A stretch of 64,000 nt of DNA. Origin: Bordetella genomosp. 5 (GTDB lineage: Bacteria > Pseudomonadota > Gammaproteobacteria > Burkholderiales > Burkholderiaceae_B). The stretch spans positions 496,001-560,000 of the forward strand of contig NZ_NEVN01000001.1 of NCBI RefSeq assembly GCF_002261475.1, in the 5' to 3' direction. Below, one piece after another: positions 34,839 through 44,359 of the stretch; within the stretch, counting starts at the first letter, position 1; each line of letters starts with the position of its first letter. The notes under the pieces are model-generated. The model ran no database searches. It had not been told where the DNA came from and was given only the letters and a program-made list of their open reading frames with translations. A program made the translations under genes and the position numbers.

Positions 34839-36257
34839 TCAGCGGGCGGCCACGCTGGTGGTCGCTTCGGGAAGCGTGGTCTGGATCTGGGTCAGCAGCT
34901 GGATCTGCTGCTTGTAGGGCTCTACGGCCTTGGCGAAGGCGCGGGCCTCGGAAGGCTCCAGCGTGCGCGCCACCGGCAGATCGACCGACAGCGGATCGAT
35001 CGGCTGGTTGTCGACGCGGAATTCGTAGTGCAGGTGCGGACCGGTGGCCCAGCCCGTCGAGCCCACGTAGCCGAGCAGTTCGCCCTGGGCGATCTTGTCG
35101 CCCTTCTTCAGGCCCGGCGCGATGCGGCTCTGGTGCGCGTAGAGCGTGGAGAACTTGCCGTGGTGCTTCACGATCACGACGTTGCCGTAGCCGTTCTGCC
35201 AGCCGGCGAAATCGACGGTGCCATCGGCCGTGCTGTGGATCGGCGTGCCGGTCGGGGCGGCGTAGTCGACGCCCTTGTGGCCGGTCCAGGTGCGATGGAT
35301 CGGATGCATGCGCATGCCGAAGGTCGAGCTGATCCGGGTGAACTTGAGGGCGGTGCGCAGGAACGCGCCGCGCAGGCTCGTGCCGTCGAAGTCGTAGTAG
35401 GAGCCCGACTTGTTGTCGGCGCTGAACCAGACGGCGCTGTAGGTCTTGCCGCCGTTGATGAACTCGACCGCCAGCAGGCGGCCCGCGCCGGCGTAGCGGC
35501 CATCATGCGAACGCGTTTCGTAGACCACGCGGAACTGGTCGCCCTGGCGCAGATCGCGCAGGAAGTCGATCTTGGCGCTCAGGATGTCGGCCATCTGTAG
35601 CGTGATCGAATCCGGGATGCCGGCGGCGTCGGTGGCGCCAAACAGCGACGAACGGATCGTGCCCACGGCCACGCGGGTCTGGAGTTCGGTGTTTTCGGTG
35701 AGCTCTTCGGCCTTGAAGCCCGTGCCGGCCGGCTCGACCTGCAGCATCTTGGTGTAGACCTGGCCGCCGGTTTCGTTGCCGGGGGTGTGGATGTAGCGCA
35801 GCCACACCAGCTTGCCGTCGGTATCGGTGGCGGCCTGCACGGCACGGCCCGGGTACAGCTTGTAGATGCTGCGCGCGCTGGCGTCGTGCGTGAGGAAGGC
35901 CTGCAGACCGTTTTCGCTGATCTCGAGACGCTGCAGCACGGCGGCGAGGGTGTCGCCGGAGCGGATGCGGGTTTCGCTGATGTAGGGGGCGTCGACGGCC
36001 GGGGTTTCGCTGATCTGGACCTGGCTCGATTCGAGCGGCAGTTCGCTGTTGATCAGGCGCATCGGCGGCAGGCTGGCGTGATCGGGCTGCTGCACCATGC
36101 CGAGCGCGGCGGCGCCAGCAAACAGGCCCAATGCAGAGACGACGAGGGTGCGTCGCACAAGGGCGGCGCCGCGGGAGGAAGGTTCAGCGCGAGAGGCGAA
36201 CAGGGTGGCAACTTTACGTCGGAAGCTGCTCACCAGGCTGTTGGGGCCACGATTCAT
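34839..36257 (-). CDS. M23-family peptidoglycan DD-metallopeptidase
   Basis: A 472-residue envelope protein. One N-terminal transmembrane/signal segment (about residues 35-54, RTLVVSALGLFAGAAALGMV) is followed by a LysM/OapA-like region (ISETRIRSGDTLAAVLQRLE), a middle domain typical of MepM-like proteins, and the LytM/M23 zinc domain with H327 and D331 (HKGVDYAAP) and HLHYEF (about 408-413). It should cleave cross-links in the murein sacculus. ATG 36257 is the first codon in frame with a good N-terminus. It is divergent from tyrS and upstream of anmK. Confidence 0.93.
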   Translation of the reverse strand: MNRGPNSLVSSFRRKVATLFASRAEPSSRGAALVRRTLVVSALGLFAGAAALGMVQQPDHASLPPMRLINSELPLESSQVQISETPAVDAPYISETRIRSGDTLAAVLQRLEISENGLQAFLTHDASARSIYKLYPGRAVQAATDTDGKLVWLRYIHTPGNETGGQVYTKMLQVEPAGTGFKAEELTENTELQTRVAVGTIRSSLFGATDAAGIPDSITLQMADILSAKIDFLRDLRQGDQFRVVYETRSHDGRYAGAGRLLAVEFINGGKTYSAVWFSADNKSGSYYDFDGTSLRGAFLRTALKFTRISSTFGMRMHPIHRTWTGHKGVDYAAPTGTPIHSTADGTVDFAGWQNGYGNVVIVKHHGKFSTLYAHQSRIAPGLKKGDKIAQGELLGYVGSTGWATGPHLHYEFRVDNQPIDPLSVDLPVARTLEPSEARAFAKAVEPYKQQIQLLTQIQTTLPEATTSVAAR

Positions 36258-36563
36258 CGTGATTCAGACCTTGAGGTGGCGTCGAGTGCAAGTTACGGTT
36301 GCACGCGGCCTCCCCCTGACGGCCTGCGGGCCGGAGGCAGGAATACGCCGCGCGGCGCATCTTGGTACAAACGGCAATAGGTGACAGATGATCGACGGGA
36401 TGGGGGCCACCCTGCCGATCCAGGCGACAACGGCCACGAACATGACAGTTGCGTATGATTAGGGCAGTATCCTAGCCGATTCAGCTAGAATTTTCGACTA
36501 ATTTCCTCACTTTTTACACCTTTTGTGCCGCGCGCCGACCCGGCACAACCGGCTGGAACCATC
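36258..36563. other. Divergent promoter region between the M23 peptidase and tyrS genes
   Basis: About 306 bp without a credible gene. The part nearest tyrS (36440-36525) is AT-rich and holds a TATGAT and several T-runs, but I cannot assign confident -35/-10 pairs. No tRNA-binding T-box or other known leader is evident. Confidence 0.4.
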
Positions 36564-37793
36564 ATGTCGCACCCCGAAGCCCCCATCACTCCCGAAGTCG
36601 AAGCCGATCTGCGCATTGCGCGCCGTGGTTGCGACGAGCTCCTGGTCGAATCCGAGTTTGCCAAGAAGCTCGCCCGCAGCCGCGCGACCGGGGTGCCGCT
36701 GCGCATCAAGCTGGGCCTGGACCCGACGGCGCCCGACATCCATCTCGGCCACACCGTCGTGCTCAACAAGATGCGCCAGCTCCAGGATCTCGGTCACGAG
36801 GTGATCTTCCTGATCGGCGATTTCACCTCGACCATCGGCGATCCGAGCGGCCGCAACACCACCCGTCCGCCGCTCACGCGCGAGCAGATCGAGCACAACG
36901 CCAAGACCTACTACGCGCAGGCCAGCATGGTGCTGGATCCGGCCCGCACCGAGATCCGCTACAACTCCGAATGGTGCGACCCGCTCGGTGCGCGCGGCAT
37001 GATCCAGCTGGCCTCGCGCTACACCGTGGCGCGCATGATGGAGCGTGAAGACTTCACCAAGCGCTTCAAGGGTGGCGTGTCGATCGCGGTGCACGAGTTC
37101 CTGTACCCGCTGCTGCAGGGCTACGATTCGGTGGCGCTCAAGTCCGACCTGGAGCTCGGCGGCACCGACCAGAAGTTCAACCTGCTGGTCGGACGCGAGC
37201 TGCAAAAGGAATACGGCCAGGAGCCGCAGTGCATCCTGACCATGCCGCTGCTGGTGGGCACCGACGGCGTCGAGAAGATGTCCAAGTCCAAGGGCAACTA
37301 CATCGGCATCTCCGAGTCGCCCGATTCGATGTTCGGCAAGCTGATGTCGATTTCCGACACGCTGATGTGGCGCTACTTCGAGTTGCTGTCGTTCCGCTCG
37401 CTCGAAGACATCGCCGCGCTCAAGGCCGAGATCGACGGCGGCCGCAATCCGCGCGACGCCAAGGTGGCACTGGCCCAGGAAATCATCACCCGCTTCCATT
37501 CCGCCGCGGCGGCCGAGGGCGCGCTGGCGTCGTTCGAAGCGCGCTTCCGTGACGGCGCGATCCCCGACGACATTCCCGAGGTCAACGTGGCCGGCGCGCC
37601 GATGGGCATTCTGCGCGTGCTGCGCGAGGCCGGTCTGGTGGCGTCGAGCTCCGAAGCCCAGCGCAATGTCGAGCAGGGCGGCGTGCGCGTGAACGGCGAT
37701 CGCGTCGAAGACAAATCGTTGCAATTGGCCGCCGGCACCTATGTCGTGCAGGTGGGCAAACGCAAGTTCGCGCGTGTTACCTTGGCAGGGTAG
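36564..37793 (+). CDS. tyrS: Tyrosine--tRNA ligase
   Basis: A 409-residue class I synthetase charging tRNA-Tyr. The HIGH-type motif is HLGH in [16 protein letters not shown], and KMSKS is present as [12 protein letters not shown], followed by a C-terminal S4 RNA-binding domain ([20 protein letters not shown]). The [10 protein letters not shown] form and length indicate the TyrZ-like branch found in many beta- and gammaproteobacteria. I chose ATG 36564; a GTG 13 codons upstream is less likely. Confidence 0.96.
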   Translation: MSHPEAPITPEVEADLRIARRGCDELLVESEFAKKLARSRATGVPLRIKLGLDPTAPDIHLGHTVVLNKMRQLQDLGHEVIFLIGDFTSTIGDPSGRNTTRPPLTREQIEHNAKTYYAQASMVLDPARTEIRYNSEWCDPLGARGMIQLASRYTVARMMEREDFTKRFKGGVSIAVHEFLYPLLQGYDSVALKSDLELGGTDQKFNLLVGRELQKEYGQEPQCILTMPLLVGTDGVEKMSKSKGNYIGISESPDSMFGKLMSISDTLMWRYFELLSFRSLEDIAALKAEIDGGRNPRDAKVALAQEIITRFHSAAAAEGALASFEARFRDGAIPDDIPEVNVAGAPMGILRVLREAGLVASSSEAQRNVEQGGVRVNGDRVEDKSLQLAAGTYVVQVGKRKFARVTLAG

Positions 37794-37823
37794 GAATTCT
37801 TCGCATTTCTCCAGGAGTACGCC

Positions 37824-38480
37824 ATGAAACTTGCGAGCTTGTCTTTCTCCGATAACGAGTCGATTCCCGAGCGCTACGCCTTCGGCAAGATCGATGCGCA
37901 ATCGCACGTCGCTCTGGCCGACAACTACAACCCGCAGTTTTCCTGGGACGATGTGCCGCAGGGCACGCAGTCGTTCGCGCTGATCTGCCACGATCCCGAT
38001 GTGCCGACCAAGCCGGACGACGTGAACCAGGAAGGCCGCACCGTGCCGGCCACCCTGCCGCGCGCCGACTTCTTCCATTGGGTGCTGATCGATCTGTCGC
38101 CGGAGATGCGCGAGATCGATGAGGGCGCGTTCTCGAGCGGCATTTCGCCGCGCGGCAAGGGCGGCCCGCTGGCGCCGCTCGACGCCCGCCAGGGCCTGAA
38201 CGACTACACCGGCTGGTTCGCGGCCGACCACGACATGAGCGGCGAGTATTTCGGCTACGACGGCCCGTGCCCGCCCTGGAACGACGAGATCGTCCATTGC
38301 TACGTGTTCACGCTGTACGCGCTGGATGTCCCGTCGCTCAAGCTGCAGGGTTCGTTCACGGGCGCCGACGCGCTCAAGGCGATTCAGGGCCATGTGCTGG
38401 CGCAGGCGCATCTCACCGGCACCTACACGCTGAACCCCGAGCTGGCCCCGCGCCAGATCGGCGCCACCACGGCGTCGTGA
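37824..38480 (+). CDS. YbhB/YbcL-family (PEBP) Raf-kinase-inhibitor-like protein
   Basis: A 218-residue phosphatidylethanolamine-binding-protein fold. The signature DPDVPTK near residue 58 with FFHWVLIDL and the downstream GPCPPWNDEIVHCYVFTLYAL (PEBP motif GPxPP...H.Y.F.LYAL) are clear. No signal peptide is seen, so it is likely cytoplasmic. It is about 40 residues longer than E. coli YbhB owing to an insert in the middle (about residues 100-135). Molecular role in bacteria is poorly defined. It lies 30 bp after tyrS and has its own ribosome site (AGGAG). Confidence 0.92.
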   Translation: MKLASLSFSDNESIPERYAFGKIDAQSHVALADNYNPQFSWDDVPQGTQSFALICHDPDVPTKPDDVNQEGRTVPATLPRADFFHWVLIDLSPEMREIDEGAFSSGISPRGKGGPLAPLDARQGLNDYTGWFAADHDMSGEYFGYDGPCPPWNDEIVHCYVFTLYALDVPSLKLQGSFTGADALKAIQGHVLAQAHLTGTYTLNPELAPRQIGATTAS

Positions 38481-38735
38481 TCGTTTCGGCGGGGCGCCGC
38501 GCGCGCCCCGCGCCTCCCGGCCGCCGCACGGCGCGGCTTTTCGGGGCTCTGCATGAGGCGCTCTCATGCTGTCATGAAAAAACTTCTCTTAGCGCGCAGA
38601 TGACGGCGCGTTGGTTACATATACCGCGATCTTGTCCACACACGGGTGGCGCGGCACGGGTATACCCGGTCGGCGCGGGGTACACTAACGCTCATTGCTT
38701 AACCCCCGCATTCTTCACCGTTCCAGGAACCTCCC

Positions 38736-39983
38736 ATGTTTGACCGCAAGCTCACCCTCGACAAGGTGGATCCCGACCTCTGGGCCGCGATTCAGAAAGA
38801 AGACGTCCGCCAGGAGCAGCACATCGAGCTGATCGCCTCGGAAAACTACGCCAGCCCGGCCGTGATGCAGGCCCAGGGTACGCAGCTCACCAACAAGTAC
38901 GCCGAAGGTTATCCGGGCAAGCGCTACTACGGTGGTTGCGAGTACGTGGACGTCGTCGAGCAGCTCGCGATCGATCGCCTGAAGGAACTCTTCGGTGCCG
39001 AGGCCGCCAACGTGCAGCCCAACTCCGGCTCGCAGGCCAACCAGGGCGTGTACATGGCCGTCCTGAAGCCGGGCGACACCGTGCTGGGCATGAGCCTGGC
39101 CGAGGGGGGCCACCTCACGCACGGCGCATCGGTCAATGCCTCGGGCAAGCTCTACAACTTCCTGCCCTACGGCCTCGACGAAAACGAAGTGCTGAACTAC
39201 GCGCAGGTCGAGCAGCTGGCCAAGGAACACAAGCCCAAGCTGATCGTGGCGGGTGCCTCGGCCTACGCCCTGCACATCGACTTCGAACGCATGGGCCGCA
39301 TCGCCCGTGAAAACGGCGCGCTGTTCATGGTCGACATCGCGCACTACGCCGGTCTGGTCGCCGGTGGCCAATATCCCAACCCGGTCCCGCACGCCGACTT
39401 CGTCACCTCGACCACGCACAAGTCGCTGCGCGGCCCGCGTGGCGGCGTCATCATGATGAAGGCCGAGTTCGAGAAGGCCGTCAATTCGGCCATCTTCCCG
39501 GGTATCCAGGGCGGTCCGCTGATGCACGTCATCGCCGGCAAGGCCGTGGCCTTCAAGGAAGCGCTGTCGCCCGAGTTCAAGGACTACGCCGCTCAGGTCG
39601 TGAAGAACGCCAAGGTGCTGGCCGACACGCTGGTCAAGCGGGGTCTGCGCATCGTGTCGGGCAAGACCGAAAGCCACGTGATGCTGGTCGACCTGCGTCC
39701 CAAGGGCATCACCGGCAAGGAAGCCGAAGCGGTGCTGGGCGAAGCCCACATCACGGTCAACAAGAACGCCATCCCGAACGATCCGGAAAAGCCTTTCGTG
39801 ACCAGCGGCATCCGCCTGGGCACGCCGGCCATGACCACCCGTGGCTTCAAGGAAGCCGAGGCGGAAGCCACGGCCAACCTGATCGCCGACGTGCTGGACA
39901 ATCCGCGCGACGAGGCCAACATCGCCGCCGTGCGCGCGCGCGTCAACGAGCTGACCGCGCGTCTGCCCGTCTACAGCAAGTAA
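38736..39983 (+). CDS. glyA: Serine hydroxymethyltransferase
   Basis: A 415-residue PLP enzyme interconverting serine and glycine with tetrahydrofolate, the main source of one-carbon units. The PLP lysine is K229 in [15 protein letters not shown], identical in number to E. coli Gly[21 protein letters not shown] and [18 protein letters not shown] are the family hallmarks. Upstream gap of 255 bp holds the promoter. The glyA-nrdR order is conserved in betaproteobacteria. Confidence 0.97.
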   Translation: MFDRKLTLDKVDPDLWAAIQKEDVRQEQHIELIASENYASPAVMQAQGTQLTNKYAEGYPGKRYYGGCEYVDVVEQLAIDRLKELFGAEAANVQPNSGSQANQGVYMAVLKPGDTVLGMSLAEGGHLTHGASVNASGKLYNFLPYGLDENEVLNYAQVEQLAKEHKPKLIVAGASAYALHIDFERMGRIARENGALFMVDIAHYAGLVAGGQYPNPVPHADFVTSTTHKSLRGPRGGVIMMKAEFEKAVNSAIFPGIQGGPLMHVIAGKAVAFKEALSPEFKDYAAQVVKNAKVLADTLVKRGLRIVSGKTESHVMLVDLRPKGITGKEAEAVLGEAHITVNKNAIPNDPEKPFVTSGIRLGTPAMTTRGFKEAEAEATANLIADVLDNPRDEANIAAVRARVNELTARLPVYSK

Positions 39984-40020
39984 GCACCGGCATGGGCGGG
40001 CCTGGCTCCCCATGACAGAC

Positions 40021-40042
40021 AGGCCCCGGCATGCCGGGGCCT
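40021..40042 (+). terminator. Hairpin after glyA, probable terminator
   Basis: AGGCCCCGGC-AT-GCCGGGGCCT, a perfect 10-bp stem, followed by GTTCATTT. The T-run is weak, so it may attenuate rather than stop transcription into nrdR. Confidence 0.6.
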
Positions 40043-40127
40043 GTTCATTTGCCTCATCCATTTTTTTCCGGGTGGCCGGGGCGCTGCTTTATTACAATAT
40101 GCGGAACACAGGTACGGGGGAGAGCTG

Positions 40128-40607
40128 ATGAAGTGTCCTTTCTGCGGCAACGCCGATACGCAGGTGGTCGACAGCCGCGTATCGGAAGAGGGCGACACCA
40201 TACGTCGCCGGCGCCGCTGCCTGTCCTGTGACAAGCGCTTCACCACCTACGAACGCGTCGAACTGGCCATGCCTTCCGTGGTCAAGCGCGACGGCAACCG
40301 CACCGAATACGATGCGCGCAAGCTGCGCGGCAGCCTCTCGCTGGCGCTGCGCAAGCGTCCGGTCAGCACCGAAGAGCTCGACGGCGCCGTCACCCGCATC
40401 GAAGAAACCCTGCTCGCCAGCGGGGTCCGCGAGATCCCGAGCGAGAAGATCGGCGAGCTGGTCATGAACGAGCTCAAGCGGCTCGACAAGGTCGCCTACG
40501 TGCGATTCGCGTCGGTCTACAAGAGCTTTGAAGACATCGGCGAGTTCGTCGAGGCCATTCGCGAGATGCAGGGCCCGCGGCCGCCGAACAAGCTCCGCAA
40601 GGACTGA
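40128..40607 (+). CDS. nrdR: Transcriptional repressor NrdR
   Basis: A 159-residue repressor of ribonucleotide reductase genes. The N-terminal zinc ribbon is [17 protein letters not shown] with the second Cys pair in [14 protein letters not shown], followed by an ATP-cone domain ([20 protein letters not shown]) that senses ATP/dATP. It lies downstream of glyA. Standard length. Confidence 0.96.
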   Translation: MKCPFCGNADTQVVDSRVSEEGDTIRRRRRCLSCDKRFTTYERVELAMPSVVKRDGNRTEYDARKLRGSLSLALRKRPVSTEELDGAVTRIEETLLASGVREIPSEKIGELVMNELKRLDKVAYVRFASVYKSFEDIGEFVEAIREMQGPRPPNKLRKD

Positions 40608-40634
40608 GCGCGCAGCGCCGCAACAACTGAGCGC

Positions 40635-41642
40635 TCAGTGCCGCAAGGGCGGCATCGCCGGGTCCGCCGCGTCGGCCAGGGCCTCGGTGCGCAGCGCGCC
40701 CGGCGGCGCCGACTCGTAGCGGCGCCACACGCGGCGCAGGTGGTGGGCCGAACTGAATCCCGCCTGTTGCGCCACCCGCTCCATGCCGTGCCGCGTCTGG
40801 CTCAGCAGCGTGCGCGCCAGCGCCAGCCTGACCCGATAAAGATAGTCCATGGGCGTGCAGCCCGCGTGCTCGGCGAAGAGCCGCGCCAGGTGGCGCGCGC
40901 TGGTATGAGCCTGCCGCGCCAGCGTCGTCGCGGTCCAGTCGGCGGCCGGATTGCGCAGCACGGCATCCTGCACGCGATGTACGCCGGGATGCAGGTGATT
41001 GCGGTGATCCAGCCACGGCGAGATCGCGGGGTCGTCGCCCGCGCGTCGCAGATAAACCACCATGTCGCGCGCCACAGCGCTCGCCACGCGCGGATCCGTC
41101 ACGCGCGCGACCAGATGCAGCGCGAGGTCGATGCCGGCGGTGATGCCGGCGCTGGTCCAGATCGGGCCGTCCTGTACGAAGATGCGGTTTTCGAGCACGC
41201 GGGCGCTGGGTTCCATCGCGCTCAGGCTCGCCACGCAGCTGTGATGCGTGGTGCAGGCGCGATCGCGCAGCAGTCCGGCGGCCGCGGCGACCAGCGCGCC
41301 CGCGCATACGGTGACGAGTTCGAATCCATCCGCCGGCATGCGCACGCGCAGCCAGTCGAGCACGGCCCGCGTGGCCGGCGCCTCCAGATCGTAGGCGCGG
41401 TCGACCACGCCGCTCAGGACCACCAGGGCATTGGCGGGCAGGCTTTGCGGCAAGGGCTGCAGCCCCGACAGGTTGAGCCCCGGCAGGCCGGTGCCGAGCT
41501 CGGGCGTGGGGGCGCAGTAGTGCACCTCGAAGCTGCCGGGCACGAGCTTGTTGGCGACGCGCAGCGCCTCCGCCGGCCCGGCGAGGTCGAGCAGAACGAT
41601 GCCCTCGAGCACGATGAAGATCACCGGCACGGGGCTCGGCAT
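40635..41642 (-). CDS. GlxA-type transcriptional regulator (DJ-1/PfpI domain + AraC HTH)
   Basis: A 335-residue regulator. The N-terminal DJ-1/PfpI-like domain (FIVLEGIVLLDLAGPAEALR to FELVTVCAGALVAAAAGLL, with the nucleophile-elbow Cys in VCAGA) is followed by an AraC helix-turn-helix pair at the C-terminus (ARQAHTSARHLARLFAEHAG and VAQQAGFSSAHHLRRVWRRY). The start ATG overlaps the stop of the isochorismatase-fold gene by one base (TGATG), so the two are translated together. It probably regulates that gene or a nitrogen-related target. Confidence 0.88.
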   Translation of the reverse strand: MPSPVPVIFIVLEGIVLLDLAGPAEALRVANKLVPGSFEVHYCAPTPELGTGLPGLNLSGLQPLPQSLPANALVVLSGVVDRAYDLEAPATRAVLDWLRVRMPADGFELVTVCAGALVAAAAGLLRDRACTTHHSCVASLSAMEPSARVLENRIFVQDGPIWTSAGITAGIDLALHLVARVTDPRVASAVARDMVVYLRRAGDDPAISPWLDHRNHLHPGVHRVQDAVLRNPAADWTATTLARQAHTSARHLARLFAEHAGCTPMDYLYRVRLALARTLLSQTRHGMERVAQQAGFSSAHHLRRVWRRYESAPPGALRTEALADAADPAMPPLRH

Positions 41643-42208
41643 CAACGGCTCCCGGCCTCGGCGGCCGACACGACGGCGGCGAAGCGCCCTTCGAGCACGA
41701 GCGCCGTGTGGTCGCGCAGCGCCGCGGCCGAATAGACCCGGCCGTCGCGCGCGGTCATGGGAAACGTCAGCGTCGCGTCGAGGGCGTAGCGCACCTTGAG
41801 GCCCGAGTCGCTCGCATGGCGCGCCGTGGTCTCGCAGCATTGCTCGGTGCGGATGCCCGTGATGATGACTTCCTGGATGCCGGCTTCGGTCAGCCATTGC
41901 GACAGCGGCGTGCCCTGCGCGTCGAGGGCGTACAGCGCCGAGTGCACCGTTTTGTGAAATACCGGGGCGTCGGGCACCCGCAGGCCGTCGAGCGTGCGCA
42001 CGTGGCCGCTGGCGGGGTCGAACGGGCCCGGCGTGCCGCCGCCTTTCTGCACATGGAAGATTTGCACGATGGCGTGGCCGTGGCGCTCGGCGGCGTCGAT
42101 GAGCGACTGCGTGGCGGCCAGGAACGCCGGCACTTCGGTGTCGTCCCAATACGGACGCGTGCGGAACGATTCCTGGATGTCGATGAGCAACAGAGCGGTG
42201 GTGGGCAT
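41642..42208 (-). CDS. Isochorismatase-fold cysteine hydrolase
   Basis: A 188-residue cysteine hydrolase. Triad: D10 in TTALLLIDIQESF, Lys in FHKTVHSALYA and Cys in GIRTEQCCETTARHA. ATG 42208 was chosen since residues read upstream are Pro/Arg-rich and unconserved. It is coupled to the GlxA-type regulator downstream. Family members hydrolyse nicotinamide, isochorismate, carbamoyl or ureido compounds; this one is shorter than the enzyme at 19931-20623 and not obviously related in function. Confidence 0.87.
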   Translation of the reverse strand: MPTTALLLIDIQESFRTRPYWDDTEVPAFLAATQSLIDAAERHGHAIVQIFHVQKGGGTPGPFDPASGHVRTLDGLRVPDAPVFHKTVHSALYALDAQGTPLSQWLTEAGIQEVIITGIRTEQCCETTARHASDSGLKVRYALDATLTFPMTARDGRVYSAAALRDHTALVLEGRFAAVVSAAEAGSR

Positions 42209-42422
42209 GAGTGGTCCGGAGAGAGAGGGTTTGCGGGCAAACCGGGGTGATGTGGACGCCATTATGAGCCGCGGGCGGCCGTCTGGGCAGGCGCCGGGCG
42301 GACCGGGGGCGGACCAAAACAGACATGCGGGAAGGCCAGGATCCGGCACCGTCAGCGCGCCGTCAGGGCGGTGTCAGCTTGACGCCGCTTCCGGCTGCGC
42401 ACCGGCATACAATCCGGGGGAC

Positions 42423-43607
42423 ATGATCATCGCAACGAACCCCGACGTGGACGTCTCCCGGCCGCAAGATTCGACCTATATGCGCCACGCGCTCGCGCTG
42501 GCGCGCGCCGTGCTCTACACCACGTCGCCCAACCCCCGGGTGGGCTGCGTGATCGTGCGAGACGGGCGGGTGATCGGCGAAGGCGCCACCCAGCCCCCGG
42601 GCGGTCCGCATGCCGAGGTGATGGCCTTGCGTGCGGCGGCGGCCGCCGGCGAGACCGTCGCGGGCGCCACCGTCTACGTCACCCTCGAACCCTGCTCGCA
42701 CCATGGCCGCACGCCGCCCTGCGTCGACGCGCTGGTGGCCGCGGCGCCGGCTCGCGTGGTGGTCGCCATGGGCGATCCGAATCCGCGCGTCAACGGCGCA
42801 GGCTACGCGCGGCTGCGCGCCGCCGGCATCGAGGTCTGCACGGGGGTGGGCGAGGCCGAGGCGCTCGAGCTCAACGCCGGCTTCGTTGCGCGCATGAGCC
42901 GCGGCACGCCGTGGGCCTGGATGAAGATGGCCGCCTCGCTGGACGGCCGCAGCGCGCTGCACAACGGCATTTCGCAATGGATCACGGGCGACGCGGCCCG
43001 GGCCGACGGACATCACTGGCGGGCCCGCGCCGATCTGGTTCTGACCGGCATGGGCACCGTCACGAAAGACGATCCGCTGCTCAACGTGCGCGCGGTCGAG
43101 ACCGCCCGCCCGCCGCGCAAGGCCGTGGTCGACGCCACCCTGTCGATCTCGCCGCAGGCCAGGCTCTTCGACGGCACCGAGGTGCTGATTTTCACGGCGG
43201 CCCCCGCGCCCGGCCGCGCGGCGGCGCTCGCCGACCGCAATGCACGCGTGATCGCGCTGCCCGACGCGCGCGGCGAGCGGGTCGACCTGGCCGCGATGAT
43301 GCGTTGGCTGGGGCAGAACGAATTCAACGAGGTGCACGTCGAGGCGGGCGCGGGCCTGTCGGGCGCGCTGCTGACGGCAGGCTGCATCGACGAGCTGCTG
43401 GTGTATCTGGCGCCGGTGCTGCTCGGCGACGCGGCCGGCATGGTCCGCCTGCCGCTGCTCGAGCATCTCGAGGCCGCGCGCCGCTATGTATTTACCGACA
43501 TGACTCGCGTGGGCGCCGACGTGCGCCTGCGCGCCACGAGCGATGCGCACTGGCAGCAACTGCTGGCCAGCGTGCGCGGCGTCGGCCAGGCCGGCGCCCA
43601 ACCCTGA
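42423..43607 (+). CDS. ribD: Bifunctional diaminohydroxyphosphoribosylaminopyrimidine deaminase / 5-amino-6-(5-phosphoribosylamino)uracil reductase
   Basis: A 394-residue two-domain enzyme for the second and third steps of riboflavin synthesis. The N-terminal zinc deaminase has the motifs PHAEVMAL and EPCSHHGRTPPC; the C-terminal NADPH-dependent reductase starts near WAWMKMAASLDGRSAL and contains ADLVLTGMGTVTKDDPLLNVR. ATG 42423 is preceded by GGGGGA; the next ATG (42480) lacks a ribosome site. No FMN riboswitch is visible upstream. Followed by ribE with a 67-bp gap containing a small hairpin (GAGCGC/GCGCTC). Confidence 0.95.
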   Translation: MIIATNPDVDVSRPQDSTYMRHALALARAVLYTTSPNPRVGCVIVRDGRVIGEGATQPPGGPHAEVMALRAAAAAGETVAGATVYVTLEPCSHHGRTPPCVDALVAAAPARVVVAMGDPNPRVNGAGYARLRAAGIEVCTGVGEAEALELNAGFVARMSRGTPWAWMKMAASLDGRSALHNGISQWITGDAARADGHHWRARADLVLTGMGTVTKDDPLLNVRAVETARPPRKAVVDATLSISPQARLFDGTEVLIFTAAPAPGRAAALADRNARVIALPDARGERVDLAAMMRWLGQNEFNEVHVEAGAGLSGALLTAGCIDELLVYLAPVLLGDAAGMVRLPLLEHLEAARRYVFTDMTRVGADVRLRATSDAHWQQLLASVRGVGQAGAQP

Positions 43608-43674
43608 TACGAAGACGAAAGAGCGCGCTTGCGCTCGATGCGACATGGCGCTTCGGCGCCGAAGGAGTAGAGAT

Positions 43675-44325
43675 ATGTTTACCGGTCTGGTGGCGGCAGT
43701 GGGCCGCATCGTCAAGGTGGAGCCGCTCGCGCAGGGCGATGACGCGGCCGGCGTGCGCCTCGATATCGAGTCGGAGAGCCTGGGCCTGCAGGACGTGAGC
43801 ATCGGCGATTCGATCGCCGTGGAGGGCGCCTGCATGACCGTGGTCGCGCTGCAGGGCACGCAGTTCCAGGTGGACGTGTCGCGCGAGAGCCTGAACCGCA
43901 CGGTGGGCCTGGCGACGGTGGGCGAGGTCAATCTCGAAAAGTCGCTGCGCATCGGCGACCAGATCGGCGGCCATCTGGTGTCGGGCCACGTCGACGGCCT
44001 GGGCGAGGTGCTGCGGTTTTCGGATGTGGGCGAGTCGCGTGAACTCGTGATCCGTGTGCCCAAGACGCTGGCCCGCTTCCTTGCCTACAAAGGCTCGATC
44101 GTGGTCAACGGCATCAGCCTCACCGTCAACAGCGTGCTCGACGATAGCGATGGCTGCGACATCAGCATCAACATCATTCCGCATACCCAGGAAGTGACCA
44201 CGCTGCGCAACGTGAAGGCCGGCGACAAGGTCAATCTCGAGGTGGACATGATCGCCCGTTACGTGGAGCGCATGCTGTCGGTCAGCGGCGTGGCCTCGGG
44301 CGGCGCCGTGGCCGCCTGGCTCTGA
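43675..44325 (+). CDS. ribE: Riboflavin synthase, alpha subunit
   Basis: A 216-residue enzyme dismutating two 6,7-dimethyl-8-ribityllumazines to riboflavin. It has two tandem lumazine-binding beta-barrels, each starting with a typical pattern (MFTGLVAAVGRI and, in the second, GGHLVSGHVDGLGEV); the catalytic region VEGACMTV in the first and VNGISLTVNSV in the second are clear. AAGGAG precedes the ATG. ribBA and ribH are not seen in the window. Confidence 0.96.
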   Translation: MFTGLVAAVGRIVKVEPLAQGDDAAGVRLDIESESLGLQDVSIGDSIAVEGACMTVVALQGTQFQVDVSRESLNRTVGLATVGEVNLEKSLRIGDQIGGHLVSGHVDGLGEVLRFSDVGESRELVIRVPKTLARFLAYKGSIVVNGISLTVNSVLDDSDGCDISINIIPHTQEVTTLRNVKAGDKVNLEVDMIARYVERMLSVSGVASGGAVAAWL

Positions 44326-44359
44326 AGATTTCGCTCGACCCCGCGACGGAGTAAGAGTC

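Noticed and set aside
42250-42422. FMN riboswitch upstream of ribD
   Set aside because: No recognisable RFN-element conserved segments were seen; the gap is short.
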